Shown piece after piece: positions 37,532 through 49,688 of a stretch of DNA of 64,000 nucleotides. Positions within the stretch are counted from its first letter, which is position 1. Each line of letters begins with the position of its first letter. This stretch comes from Fagopyrum homotropicum. Its lineage: Eukaryota; Streptophyta; Magnoliopsida; Caryophyllales; Polygonaceae. The notes below the pieces were generated by a model that was given only the letters and a program-made list of their open reading frames with translations, was not told the origin of the DNA and searched no databases. The position numbers and the translations under genes are program-made. The stretch spans positions 120,326,242 to 120,390,241 of the forward strand of contig BSWB01000006.1 of the NCBI GenBank assembly GCA_033239125.1, in the 5' to 3' direction.

Positions 37532-38197
37532 CTAAGTCGGATCATAGGGGCGTCCGATTTGCTGCTGATAAAGATCTCTCAACATCCGTGCATCCTGCTC
37601 TAGGGTGTTGAGGCGTCTATCAATACGCCTTACAGTAATTATAAGATCTCCCATTTGTGATTGTGACCGGTGATCCAGCTAGGCAGCTCGTCATACCACG
37701 TAGGATGCTCAAAAGTGATAGCGTGGCGTTGTGAAGGGCTAGCACAGGATCGGCGAGTTGTGAATCTCCTAGGAGGGTCAGGGAACTCTCCCATAGGAGA
37801 GAAACCAACTGGCTGCTCCGGAAAGCCACCGAAATCTGCCTCAACGCGGAAATCACTAGGACCAACATTAGTCCTAGTGTAAATGTCCTCTGCGCCCTGT
37901 CCAACATCCACATCAACAACGGGAGCCTCATCAAAGTCCTCAGGTCCTACTCTATCAGCATGCATCGGGATGAAGTTGTGCTTCGAGTTTTGGGGGTTAT
38001 TAATAGAGTAATCAAAACTCCATGGAATCTCTCTCGCGCTCTTACCTTCCCAAGGCATAGCTACAAATGGTGGACCTCTAGTGCGAGAATCAGAACTGGC
38101 AATTCCACGGGTGGTGGTGCTTGTTGGGAAGAGGAGCTATGTCCTCTAGAAATTAGTTTCCGACTGGAACGACGAAGTCCATCCATAACTGGCAATT
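37532..38197 (-). pseudogene. Extra ORF downstream of integrase in the Athila-like element (env-position), decayed
   Basis: Minus-strand frames from an ATG at about 38197 to a stop at 37532 give roughly 220 residues after allowing two frameshifts. The N-terminus is Ser/Arg-rich, the middle acidic (around G-P-E-D-F-D-E-A-P), and the C-terminus a basic-acidic helix R-R-I-D-R-R-L-N-T-L-E-Q-D-A-R that looks like a short coiled coil. Athila elements carry an additional ORF in this position, often called env-like. No signal peptide or membrane segment is visible here, so an envelope function is not supported. The phrase CTGGCAATTCCACGGGTGG occurs twice (38097 and 38191), a short direct duplication. 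Confidence 0.55.
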
Positions 38198-39009
38198 CCA
38201 CGGGTGGATCTTAAGATATCTCGGTAGTGGTTTTCAAGAACAGGCAGTGGTTTCTTGCGTTTTTAGCAAATCAATAAATCAACAAAGGTTTCTCACAATC
38301 AGCAATCCTAATATCTTTCTAAGTTATATTCATTCAGTTCTCTAGCAAAATCTCAAGCAACACAATACAAATCAACCCAAGATTGAAGGAAGAGAAGAAA
38401 ACCTAGGGCTTGGATTGAAAAATCCAAATGTGCTTCGGTTTTCTTATTTTCCGCGTCATTTGTGCTCGGAATCTTTAAGAGAATGCAGATTATTTGGGAT
38501 TAGGAGGAAGAATCGTGCGAAACGATCAAGAAACACAGAATTGGGCACCGAGGAACCGTTTTCGCTGTTTTCGGCATTTTGGGCGTGGAATAGGGGAGGT
38601 TTTGTGTGCAACAAAATGTGAAGTGTTGCTTTTATATCCTTACAAAAATTTAGAAAATCTCGGCCGAGATTTCACCCGTGGTTTTTTGCCCGACCGTGGT
38701 TTCTTTAATTTTTGCTAGGAAGAGGTTTTCCACGGGTTTAATTAATGAACCTTGCCCGTGGAAGTTCCTTTTTGCCCGTGGAAGTCCCTATTCCGTCCAG
38801 AATTGCCAACTTGACTTTGCTTTTGCATTTTTGAATCTTTTTGGAGATTTCCTAGGTCCTGCCATCCAAATACACAATAAAACGGAGAACGAACCAACAA
38901 AAAAGACAAAACAAACTACTCTACTCTATTCTATGAAAAAGGGAAAGAAAGTAATACCATGGGTTGCCTCCTAAGAAGCGTTTTGTTTAAGGTTGTAGCT
39001 AGACCAATT
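38198..39009. other. Athila-like element spacer
   Basis: Non-coding. It contains a cluster of CCACGG/CCCGTGG/CCGTGG words at 38660-38790 like those in the LTR. Confidence 0.5.
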
Positions 39010-40270
39010 CTTTTTGTTGCTCATGTGAGAAGGATGGGTGCAATCCCCTCAATCTGAATCTCCGGTGTGTACTTCTTAAGGCGGGGCCATTGACCTTGAA
39101 GGTTCCACATTTTTCACCCCATACTTCAACTGCACCATGGGGAAAAATTGCTTAACTACAAAAGGTCCTGCCCAACGGGATTTCAACTTACCGGGAAATA
39201 GTCAAAGTCGGGAATTGAAGAGAAGGACAAGATCTCCTTCTTTCAAATCCTTTGAAACTATGTGCTTTTCATGCCACTTCTTCGTCCTTTCCTTGTAAAT
39301 CTGCGCATTATCATATGCATTCAAGCGGATTTCCTCTAATTCATTAACGTCTAGAAGACGTTTCTCTCTTGCCTTCTTGATATCAAAGTTGAGTCACTTC
39401 ACCGCCCAGTAAGCCTTGTGCTCCAACTCAACTGGAAGATGACAAGACTTCTCATACACAAGATTATATGATGTAGTGCCAATGAGAGTCTTGAAAGTTG
39501 TCTTGTCCACCCAAAGTGCATCACCAGCTTAAGGGACCAATCCTTCCTCGTTCTAGAGACAATTTTCTCTAGAATGGCCTGTATTTCTCTATTCGATATC
39601 TCCACTTTCCCGCTTGTTTGAGGATGGTAAGGAGTAGCAATCTTGTGAGTTACCTCATACTTGGCTAGTAGATCTCCAAATTTACGGGTTGTGAAGTGTG
39701 TTCCTCTATCACTAATAATGGTTCGGGGCGTCCCAAACCTTGGGAAGATCGTTCTATTAAAGAACTTCACTACCACCATAGCATCATTAGTGGGAGAAGC
39801 GATTACTTCAACCCATCTTGAAACATAATCTACAGCCATAAGAATGTATTGGTTACCACAAGAAGACGAGAATGGTCCCATAAAACCCACACCCCATACA
39901 TCGAAGATCTCCACCTCTTGAATGTTGTTTAGTGGCATCTCATTCATCATCGATATATTTCCTGTTCTTTGACAAGCATCACAACAAACAACAAAAATTT
40001 GCTCATCCTTAAATAAAGTAGGCCAAAAGAATCCGGATTGAAGTACCTTAGCACAAGTCTTGTGAGAATTAGCATGTCCTCCATAAGGTAGAGAATGACA
40101 ATGGCGGATGACGCTTTCCACTTCGTCTTCCGGTATACACCTCCTAATAATGCCATCCGGACCTCTCTTGAAGAGTAGAGTTTCATTCCAACAGTAATGC
40201 CGGACATCCTTGAAGAATTTCTTCCTTGAGCGTAGGATAGTCCGGGAGGTATTTCTTGACAAACCAAGTA
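39010..40270 (-). pseudogene. Athila-like integrase, catalytic Asp lost
   Basis: The minus strand encodes the end of Pol. From 40262 down: zinc-binding domain with H...H and C-C-D-A-C, then the core. The first catalytic position, normally Asp in W-G-[IV]-D-F-M-G-P, is Gly (codon 39885-39887), while the second Asp (I-I-S-D-R-G-T) and the Glu (G-K-V-E-I-S-N-R-E) remain. A frameshift follows near 39530, and other frames continue through N-E-L-E-E-I-R and L-F-P-G-K-L-K-S-R-W-A-G-P-F, the C-terminal domain, to about 39010. It would integrate the cDNA copy; this copy cannot. Confidence 0.85.
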
Positions 40271-40730
40271 ATTTATAATATCAGCAAACCACAGTTCGTT
40301 ACCTATAGAAATATGGTGAAGTCACTCTTCCATCATGTGCAGTTGCTCGTCCGGGAAAGAATCATCTATAGGTAGGTCATCGTCGGTGCTTGTGATGTGG
40401 GGAAGGCGGATGAGGTGGTCCGCCACAGAGTTCTCGGATCCCTTCTTGGCTCGGATCTCTAGATCGAACTCTTAGAGGAGGAGAATCCACCTAATCAGCC
40501 ACGACTTTGCATCCTTCTTGGTGAGCAAATACCGTATAGTTGCATAGTTTGTATAGACAATCACCTTCACTCCTACAAGATAAGAACAAAATTTTTCAAA
40601 AGCATACAAAACAATAAGTAATTCCTTCTCTGTAGTAGCGTAGTTAAGTTGAGCTTCGTCTAGCGTCTTGCTAGCATAATAGATGGCAAGAGTGCATCCA
40701 TCCTTTTATTGTCCTAGTACCGCTCCTATG
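40271..40730 (-). pseudogene. Athila-like RNase H region, decayed
   Basis: Broken minus-strand frames still show W-I-L-L-L...F-D-L-E-I-R and the P-D-E-Q-L-H-M-M-E-E connector before integrase, as in Athila Pol. Stops interrupt it throughout. Confidence 0.6.
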
Positions 40731-41990
40731 GCTACATCACTTGCATTGCACATAACCTTGAATGGAAGACTCCAATCCGGAGGTTGAATGATGGGGCTGA
40801 AATCAAAGCTTCCTTGATCCTGAAAAAGGCATCTAAACATTCCTTCGAAAGCTCAAAGACTACATCCTTCATTAGTAGGTTAGTCAATAGTTTAAAAATT
40901 TTGGAAAAGTCTTTAATGAACCTTCTATAAAACCCAGCATGTCCAAGAAAACTCCTTATCCCCTTTACCGATGATGGTGGAGGTAGCTTCTCAATCGTCT
41001 CTATCTTGGCCCTATCAACCTCAATGCCACGATTCGAGACCAAGTGACCTAAAACGATTCCTTCATTCACCATAAAATGACACTTTTCTCAATTTAACAC
41101 AAGGTTAGTGTCTTCACATCGTTGTAAACCAAGGAAAGGTTAGCAAGACAGTTATCAAAAGAAGAGCCATATACAGAGAAATCATCCATGAAAACTTCCA
41201 TGATGTTTTCGATGTATTCAAAAAATATTGTCATCATGCACCTTTGAAAGGTGGCTGGAGTGTTGCACAATCCGAATGGCATTCTCCTGTAAATAAACGT
41301 ACCCAAGGGCACGTGAATGTAGTCTTCTCCTAGTCGTCTAGGTGGATGGGAAAGAAACCACTATATCCATCTAGATTACAAAAGGGAGAATGTTGCGCTA
41401 ACCTTTCAATAATTTGGTCAATAAAAGGAAGGGGAAAGTGATCTTTCCTAGTAGCGACATTCAATCAGTTTCTAGTAATCGATGCATACTCGCCATCCCG
41501 TAACTGTTCTTATGGGGATTAACTCGTTATTTTTGTTAGTCACAACGTTCATTTCCCCTTTCTTTGGTACTACATGGACGGGGCTCACCTACTTGATATC
41601 AGAATTTGGGAAGATAATACATGCAACAAGTAATTTGAGGATTTCCTTCTTCACAACCTCTTTCATGATCGGATTTAACCGTCTTTGAGATTCCCGTGGA
41701 GGCTTATGGTTATCCTCCATTAATATCTTATGCATGCACAAAAAGGGTTTGATACCCACAAGATCATCAATGGTATATCCTAAGGCTTTCTTATGTAATT
41801 TCAGTTCACTCTTAAGCCTATCATGGTCATCATCAATTAAGTTAGTAGTAACTGTGACCGGATATGTATAGTTTGGCCCTAGAAAAGCATACCTTAAGTG
41901 AGTAGGAAGAGGTTTCAACTCCAAGATAGGAGGTGCCTTTGTTGATGTGTTAAGGCCTTCCGAAGCGTCCTTAGATGTTTCCAAGGTTTA
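40731..41990 (-). pseudogene. Athila-like reverse transcriptase, broken
   Basis: Three minus-strand segments make up the domain. 41984-41589 carries L-E-L-K-P-L-P-T-H-L-R-Y-A-F-L-G and R-R-L-N-P-I-M-K-E-V-V. 41312-41094 carries R-R-M-P-F-G-L-C-N-T-P-A-T-F-Q-R and the catalytic F-M-D-D-F-S-V-Y. 41073-40732 carries F-L-G-H-A-G-F-Y-R-R-F-I-K-D-F-S. The catalytic Y/F-x-D-D is intact, but frameshifts separate the parts. Confidence 0.88.
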
Positions 41991-42630
41991 GAAGAGGTAG
42001 GGAATGTCCAAGAATATTTTTTGAGAAGTAAGGGAGAAGTCTCGGAATTTTGAGTTTCCAAGGCATGACTAGTACTTCCATGGCCGAGATTTGTACCATG
42101 GTGGTGTTCGACATGGGTTTCCACGGGGATTTTAATTAAATTAATTAAAATCTCGCCCGTGGAATTTTGACTTTGGCCGTGTTTTGGCCAGTTTTCGAGC
42201 TGTTTTGTGATTCTTCAAATGCTTCTATTGGCTCTTCCTTTAGCTTTTCCAAAGGTTTAACTTCGGAGTCGCAATCTTCTTCGACTCCCTCTTCCATAAT
42301 GCTCATACTAATGACTTTTTGCAATGGATCTTTGAGCAAAATAGAACTTACTATCTCTCTCGAATCTTCTTCATCATAGATGTTGAAGACGTCTTCTCCT
42401 ACAACTGGTTCTTTGATAAGGGATTAGAGTACAAATTCAACTTTCTCCTCTCCTATATTGAAAGACAGTTTGGCGTTTTTGCAATCCACCAAGCAATAGG
42501 AAGTTGCTAGAAACGGTCTCCCATGTATGATCGGGATTGGATAATCTGCAAGAATGTCCAAAACTAGAAAATCAATAGGAACGTAAAACTTACCAAGCTT
42601 TACGGGGACGTCCTCTAGTATGCCGACGGG
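41991..42630 (-). other. Athila-like element, protease-RT connector
   Basis: Poorly conserved minus-strand linker with acidic frames (E-E-G-V-E-E-D, 42145-42339). It includes another cluster of CCATGG/CCACGG/CCCGTGG words at 42060-42180 and a TTAATTAA-rich inverted repeat at 42130-42150. Confidence 0.45.
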
Positions 42631-43155
42631 TCAAGTGATAGATCGATCCGCCATGTATAGTGTCATCTTCACCGGTTCAGGCTCTCCCAAACCAACCTTC
42701 TCATACAAAGCAAGTGAGATGATGCTCACACTCGCTCCTAGATCACAAAGAGCATCATATGTGACTTGTCCAACTCCAATGGGAACACAAAATGATCCCG
42801 GATCCCGCAACTTGGGTGGAATCTTTTCCGTCATGGTCTTGATGAGTTCCGATGACTCGAAAGTCATCTTTACCTCACCAAAATCCTCTAATTTCCTCTT
42901 GTTAGAGAGGATCTCCTTTAAGAACTTCCCATAGGCGGGCATACCTAAAATTGCATCAATAAAAGGTATGCTAATATGCATTTTGCTCATAAGTTCAACA
43001 AACTTACCAAAGTGTTTGCCTAGATGCGCTCTCGCTCTAGACTGTGGAAACGGTAGTGGAGGCTTGTAAAGCTTGAGGAGGTACGTAGACATCGACCTTC
43101 TCCTTCTATTTCTTGACTGGAACCTCGACTCCCATTGACTTCTTGCCCTTGTCAT
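42631..43155 (-). pseudogene. Athila-like protease region
   Basis: A 174-codon minus-strand frame. It shows Y-K-P-P-L-P-F-P-Q, then I-P-F-I-D-A-I-L, then L-P-P-K-L-type and D-P-G-S-F, and the aspartic protease site as A-L-C-D-L-G-A-S. Asp-Leu-Gly in place of Asp-Ser/Thr-Gly is usual in this lineage. It joins gag upstream through a frame change. Confidence 0.82.
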
Positions 43156-44741
43156 CCATCCTAGGTGTAGGATCGATAGTCTTCACACCACTCCTTGTGG
43201 TAATCGCCATCACTTGGCCCTTCGGATTATTTTCAGTCCTTCCGGAAAGCTTCCCTTGATGTCTAGGAACTTCTCCGGCCTCGCTAAATACTTGATTTTC
43301 CAAGGCTTTTTGTGCCTTAGAATCGAAGTAATTGAACTCTCTAGACCATTCATCTTTCCCATTAAAGTCTCGATCATAGCTTCCAGTTTATACTTTGGTG
43401 GTTGACTTGAACTTGATGGTTGTTCCTGACTTTTCAAAGGAACAAAAGTAGAAGAAGTCGGAGGGGTTGGAGCATTTTCAACATGAGAATAAGGATTACC
43501 GGAATTATTTTGATTGGATCTCCAATTGTTGTAATATCGGTTGTTGTTGTTGTTGTGGTAGTTGTTGTTTTTATTCCCTTGATGATTTCCTCTTCCCACA
43601 TAGCCCACATCTTGCTCCTTGTGTTGTTGTGCTTGTGCCTTCAAGAGCTCCTTCAAAGCCTTCATCTCGTTGTTAAGAGCGTTGATTTGATTTATACTAG
43701 AGGAGGTAAGGTTCAGCTCTTGTGATCTTGAGCTTTGACTTCCATTATTGGGCGTTCGTTGGGAGTATTTCTCAACAATTTGAGCTTGTTTCTCAACAAA
43801 CTCCCAAGCATCATCTACTTTTATATCCATAAAAGTTCCAGCTGAAAGGGACTAGAGTTTGAATTGAGTTTCTCCATCCAAACCCTTGTAATAAATTTCC
43901 AATAGCTCTAGTTTTGGAATCCTATGATGAGGGCAATCCAATAAGAGGTCATTGAACCTCTCCCACGACTTATACAAGCTCTCGTTGTCCTTCATAACAA
44001 AGGCATTAATTTTGCCTCTCAACTCCGCCGCTTTTTTTGGCGGAAAGAATTTGGTGAGGAATTCCGAAGACATCTCCTCTCACGTGTTCACTCTTCCGGA
44101 TGGAAGAGATTGATACCAAGCAAGCGCCCTATCCTTCAAAGAGAAATAGAAAGGTCGCAATTTATAGTTAATGTTTTCCACACCTGTAGGTTTCCAATTC
44201 TCCATGAGAAATTCATAGTTCTGCAAATGCTGATGCAGAGATTCCCTCTCCAATCCTCCAAACTAACTTTGCGGATCATGGTAATAACTTGGGGTCGAAA
44301 CCCATAGTCTTGCTCATCTGGATCGGTTATCACGCCCGGACGGCGCGTTTGTTGGTATTCCCACAAGTGGATCAACTGTCTCAATCCTTGGTGGGTTAGG
44401 TGCAGGAGGTGGCACAACAATGGGTGCCGGTGGATTAACTACAACTCTAGCATCTCTAGCTCTTTCCTCATTAATCCGTCGAACGGATTGTCTCAATTCA
44501 GCGATATCGGCTATAAGTTGCTCCTGCCTAGCAATTCCTTCATCTCTCTCTCTCTCTCTCTTATGAGAGCTTCATCTCTTAATTTGACTTGATCAAGAGC
44601 TTCGTTCAATATAGCTTGAAGATCTCTTTCTCCTTCATTATTGGCAGCAGCCATTTTAGCTTCTTTCAACCTTCTCTTGTATGTCTTTTCTGGTTCAGGA
44701 TCATAAGGTACTATTTCTTTACCAGCTCTAGTTCTTCGCAT
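43156..44741 (-). pseudogene. Athila-like gag
   Basis: Starts M-R-R-T-R-A-G-K-E at 44741 and runs in several frames. 44741-44511 is charged. 44496-44314 is Pro-rich. 44073-43852 carries the capsid motif F-L-T-K-F-F-P-P-K-K-A-A-E-L-R and W-E-R-F-N-D-L-L-L-D-C-P-H-H. 43830-43210 is an Asn/Gln/Ser-rich C-terminal part with a long Asn-Tyr-Asn tract (43510-43560). Frameshifts show it is inactive. The pyrimidine run CTCTCTCTCTCTCTCTC at 44545 encodes the R-E-R-E-R-E repeat and is a likely slippage site. Confidence 0.85.
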
Positions 44742-44845
44742 AAACCTAAGAAAAGATCCTGCAAGAACACTTAGTTAGAATGATCAGTATCAAAGCAAGA
44801 AGCTTCCAAGTTAGACAACCGTACACTGGATTGGTCTTCACCAAA

Positions 44846-44863
44846 TCCCCAGCAACGACGCCA
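44846..44863 (-). other. Athila-like primer-binding site (tRNA-Asp type)
   Basis: On the minus strand TGGCGTCGTTGCTGGGGA begins 6 bp after the 5' LTR. It matches, with two changes, TGGCGCCGTTGCCGGGGA, complementary to the 3' end of plant tRNA-Asp, the primer used by Athila elements. This supports the lineage assignment. Confidence 0.82.
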
Positions 44864-44869
44864 AAAACT

Positions 44870-46568
44870 TGTTCGCTCCAAAAGGTGTGTGCGTGAAAAG
44901 ATTTTAATTTATATCCTGAAATATGCCTAACGATAAGCGAACCCGCAGTGTACGGATCTATCGTAGTAAGGGCTAATATTCCGGAGTCGATCTTAGGGAT
45001 TCAGTGAGAACAAAATCAATAAAGTAATCCAAAAGCAAGCAAAACAATGATTAAAGGCAATGATAAGAATAGTAATATAATTGGGGAAACGCAGATTCTA
45101 GAGATCAAAGTATCCAATTGTGGTTTTCAATTTAAGATGTCTATAGATATGTAAATGACAGAACTGGGATTGCAAGGTATTTGTTCTAAGATAGGATACT
45201 GTAAGGTGAAGTTCCAATACCCACTTGTCTCAACCCAAAGGTTCTCTTAATAACGGATGTTGAGTCTCGATAAGATAGAGGATCTAAGGGAAGAATTATA
45301 CTCTCAAACCAACACCAAAATCCAAGGGAATCAAGTAAACTCACAAAGGTAAAGGCTTGGAACACTCAACCTTAATAGAGGGTTTTGAATCCTCTATTAC
45401 CTAGATCTTGTAATCATTGGTAACCAAACAAGGGAACCACCGGGTAAGTCTCTTTCCAAGCAAGGATATGGTTTAGAATGGTTCAACAAGGCTAGGGTTA
45501 GACAATCTTTAACCAATGCTAAAGGTTATAACGTTGGGTGCATGACAGAAGAAACCACGGCAAGATCTTGGTAAATCTCGGCCGTGGAACCTCAAGAACA
45601 GCCAGTGGAAACTCTTCTACGAGGGTTTTATCACAACTCTCAGGGTCCAATTTGTTTACAATGTTCAATCTATCATTATCTAAACCACAACCTTCAACCA
45701 ATCACCCTAGAATCGCAGGAAGCTTAGCCAACAATCCTCATCATATTCAAATCAAGATTTAAGGAAGAAATCAAGATCGCATGCAACCAAGAAAACACAA
45801 AGAAGAACAATGATTTCCAATTAATGAATCTCCAAATCTCATAAACGGAATCAAACAATAAATAATATCCATTCTTGTGTTCTAAAAAGATCAAAATCAA
45901 AATCTAGGAAAGATCTCAAAATATCTCTAATCTCCAAGTACGGGATATCAATTCGTTCCAAGTCGCGAATCCAAGAGCTCTTCAATTCATCTTCGGAGTG
46001 TGTAGCAAGAAAATCTCGAGGTCTAAACGAGAGTATTACGTGATGCGTCATCCCGGAAAAATCCGCAACAACCCTATTTATAGAATAAAATTAGGGTTAG
46101 AAAAATCTCCTTTTGGGTTGATGACATGACAATAACGGTGCGGATCTTCCCGAAAAAAACCACGGGTGATGTCACAAAACCACGGCCGTGGTTTATACCG
46201 TGGTGCCTCTCGACTAGTGTTTCCACGTGTTGCAATCAATGAATTTCCAAAACCACGGCCGTGGAAGTGTTCCTTTGGTTGTGATTCCTTCTCTTAGACG
46301 TTTTTTCTCTTTGTCTCACTTCATACTCCTTCCTAGGCTCCTCCAATGCTTTCTATTGAGGTTCACTTCGATCAATACCTCATGAATGCTTCATTTCCAC
46401 TCCAAGTCAGCGCCAATTCACATAAATTCACAACAAAGCTTGTGTAGATCTTCATTCCAACATAATAGGTGAATATGATCATAAATGCTATGAATATACG
46501 CCCATGTACTCAAAAGGGAAAGACTACCTATATGCACATCTAAACTAACATCATATTTCATGCTATGA
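44870..46568 (-). repeat. Athila-like element 5' LTR
   Basis: 1,699 bp, the partner of 32690-34373. It has perfect CCACGGCCGTGG palindromes at 46180-46191 and 46253-46264. The outer terminus reads TGATGA on the + strand where the other LTR has TATCA, so the last bases carry one substitution. GCTGC follows as the target duplication, and the copia gag frame resumes there. Confidence 0.93.
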
Positions 46569-48838
46569 GCTGCTCCTAAAGTTAATGCTTCATTCACACC
46601 TGAGTAGATGCCAAGTATTCTTGCTTTGCTATGTAAGAAATAAGAACCTAATCAAGATGCTCTTACATTTAGTGACAAAACAACTCTTCTTGCAGGTAAG
46701 CATTCATATTTCTTATCCTTTAATTTCAACTCGAAATGGATCTTGGATAGTGGAGCAACCGATCAGATTATACCCAACCTTAACCTCTTTACTTCATATA
46801 AACCTATCACACAACCTTCGTTCATTACAATGCCTAATGGTAAACGAGCTAATGTTGCTCACCAAGGCACTGTTCTTCTTCATAACAATCTTACATTGTG
46901 CAATGTTCTTCATGTGCCAGATTTTCACTTCAACCTCATATCCATTCACAAGTTATCCAATGACCTATTATGTTTTTGATGATAAACCGACAAAGACTAT
47001 CTCTATTGATTCCCCAACATGTAATAATACAAATACTAGTAAAGTTTCTAATACTAGTAGTCATGATGCATGCCATATATCCAGTAAAGCTTCTATTGAG
47101 TTGTGGTATTGTAGACTAGGTCACTTGCCTTTTGATCAAATGCCTTTCATTCATAATGATTTACAAATGTCAAAGAAACATTCCATTTCACCATATGCCT
47201 CCAAGCCCGTCAACATAGGCACCCTTTTCCTACTTCTTCCACAAGATCATCATCTATCTTTGATCTCCTTCACATTGACACATGGGGTCCTGACAAATAT
47301 CAAACCTATAATGGTTTATCTTACTTCTTGACTATTGTTGATGACCATTCCCGTTGTACATGAACGTATCTCATGGCCAACAAAAACCATTTTTGCCCAT
47401 CATAAAGTCCTTTGCTATTATGGTCAAGAATCACTTTCAAAACTCCATAAAACACATCCGAACGGATAATGCCCTAGAGTTCTTAAGCAAAGATGCTCTT
47501 CATTTCTATTTCACAGGGGGAATTATCCACCAAACTACTTGCATATACACTCCATAACAAAATGGGATTGTAGAAAGAAAACATAGACATCTCCTAGAGG
47601 TAGCTAAGTCCCTTTATTTTCAATCAAACCTTCTATTACCATATTGGAAAGAGTGTATGCTAGCTGCCACCTACCTTATCGATAGAAGACCTACTTCTAT
47701 CCTTCATCACCAAACACCATTTGAAGCTTTGTTTTCCAAGAAACCCACCCATGACCACTTACGGGTTTTTGGCTGTTTGTGTTTTGCTCATACACCAAAG
47801 CCTCACCATAAAGACAAGTTTAATTCACGTGCCATCCCTTGTGTCTTTCTTGGTTACCCGTATGGTACCAAGGGTTACAAAGTTCTCACCTTGCACACTA
47901 GAGAAGTTATTATCTCACGTGGCGTGGTCTTTCATGAAAAGTCTCTCATTCCATCATATATCCAATTTACAACCTCCTACCTTTCCCATTACTTCCCCTT
48001 TTCCACACAATAAAAAGGCCATAGGATGCAAGTGGATCTACAAGGTAAAACTCAAAGCAGATGAATCCTTGGAGAGATGTAAGGCAAGGTTAGTAGCTAA
48101 AGGATATAATCAAAGAGAGGGTATAAACTAGCATGAAACTTTTTCACCTGTTGTCAAGATGACAACCATAAGAAGCATCATCGTCATTGCTACCTCCAAG
48201 CATTGGACACTTCACCAAATGGACGTAAACAACGCGTTTCTGCATGGTAGTTTATATGAAGACGTATACATGAAGGTACCCCCTGGCACATCTAACCCTT
48301 TGAATCTTGTTTGTAAATTGAAGAAGTCCCTCTATGGCTTGAAACAAGCATCTAGACAATGGTTTCATCGCCTCACTGTTGCTCTTACTGAATAAGTGTT
48401 CTCTCAATCCAAAAATGACTATTCTCTTTTCATAAAACGGATGGATCATGATATCACTATTGTAGAAATTTATGTTGATGACTTGCTAGTTACAGGTTTT
48501 AAGGAGTCCGAAGTCTCTTCTCTGAAGGCTTTTCTAGACAATATGTTCAGCATTAAAGACCTAGGTATATTACACTTCTTTCTTGGTTTGGAAGTAGCTC
48601 ATGCCGATGCTGGAGTTGTACTTGCTTAGAGAAAATTTACATTGGAGCTCCTTTCAGAAGCTTCACTTACACCTGGACATCCTACATCTACTCCACTGCC
48701 ATTACATCTTAAATTATTACCCCATGATGGTACTCCTATATCAGATGCTACATTGTATAGATCTTTGGTTGGCAAACTATATTTCTTGACACATACCCGA
48801 TCTGATATATGCTTTGCAGTACAAAGTTTAAGTCAATT
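46569..48838 (+). pseudogene. Ty1/copia protease-integrase-RT region
   Basis: Protease: W-I-L-D-S-G-A-T-D near 46741. GAG-pre-integrase: W-Y-C-R-L-G-H-L-P near 47104. Integrase: D in H-I-D-T-W-G-P, D in H-I-R-T-D-N-A-L-E-F and E in N-G-I-V-E-R-K-H-R-H are all readable, but in different frames with stops. The integrase C-terminus (47657-47960) runs almost straight into reverse transcriptase (K-A-I-G-C-K-W-I-Y-K-V-K-L at about 48012), so the usual long linker of about 200 residues is deleted. RT: Q-M-D-V-N-N-A-F-L-H-G and the catalytic Y-V-D-D-L-L-V-T-G at about 48470-48496. The frame is cut at 48838 by a hAT element. Confidence 0.88.
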
Positions 48839-48846
48839 CATGCAGG

Positions 48847-49688
48847 TAGGGGTGGACATGGGACGAGACGGGATAGAGGTCATCCCGCATCCCGTCCCGC
48901 AAGTTATTTGCGGGACGGGACGGGATTTATGACATTTTTTCTTCGTTCCACGCGGGCCTTGTCCTATGTGGGACGAGACGGGACGGGACGAATCCCGCGA
49001 AAATTACACACCGGTAATATTTAATATGTATCTTTGTTTTCTCTCATGTTTAAAGACATAAATGATCGAAAAAAAAACTCGATACCGAAATATCGATTCA
49101 TAACGCCTACATTAGTAGTTAATACATAGAAAACAAATTCAAATTACATCAAAGTGTCTTACCAATTCACATTCAAAAAATAACAACAGATAATTTATAG
49201 AAAATTACATTTATTTAACTATCGATTACAATTGTGGTAATCCACAAATACAAGGGTGATGAAACGGACTAGAGCAAGGGTGGCGATGGAACGGACCAGA
49301 GCAAGGTGGTGAATGGACTAAATCAATGGAGATCAGAAACTCTAGTATTTTAGATCCAACCAAATGAGTCGTAAAGAATGAGTGAATGACTGATAAAAAA
49401 TTATCGATCTAATAATTTTAAAAATATAAAAAATATTTTTAAAAAGTATAATTTATGTATATAATATTTATATAAATATTATTATATTATTTATATATAT
49501 ATATATATATGCGGGATGGGACGGGATTAACCGGGATGGGAAGTCTTCGTCCCGCGTCCCGTCCCGCAAATTTTTTACGGGACGACATTTTTTTTTTCCA
49601 AATTCCGTCGGGATCGGGACGTGATCGGGACGGGATCGGGACGGGATCGGGACATGACGGGATTAACCGGGATTTATAACCACCCCTA
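48847..49688. mobile_element. Non-autonomous hAT element with perfect 8-bp duplication
   Basis: An 842-bp insertion with 9-bp perfect terminal inverted repeats (TAGGGGTGG...CCACCCCTA). It is flanked by CATGCAGG on both sides (48839-48846, 49689-49696), the 8-bp duplication of hAT transposases. Removing it and one duplication copy restores the copia frame (...Q-F-M-Q then D-P-Y-T-S-H). About 150 bp at each end is filled with reiterated GGGACGGGA/GGGATCGGGAC words in both orientations; the core (49020-49500) is AT-rich and ends in a TA run. It encodes no transposase. Confidence 0.93.

Noticed and set aside
37532..38197. Calling this ORF a viral envelope protein
   Set aside because: Only its position supports it; no signal peptide or membrane segment is visible.
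33663..46051. Near-identical 66-71-codon ORFs at 33663-33878 and 45851-46051
   Set aside because: Duplicate LTR sequence of one element rather than a conserved gene pair.
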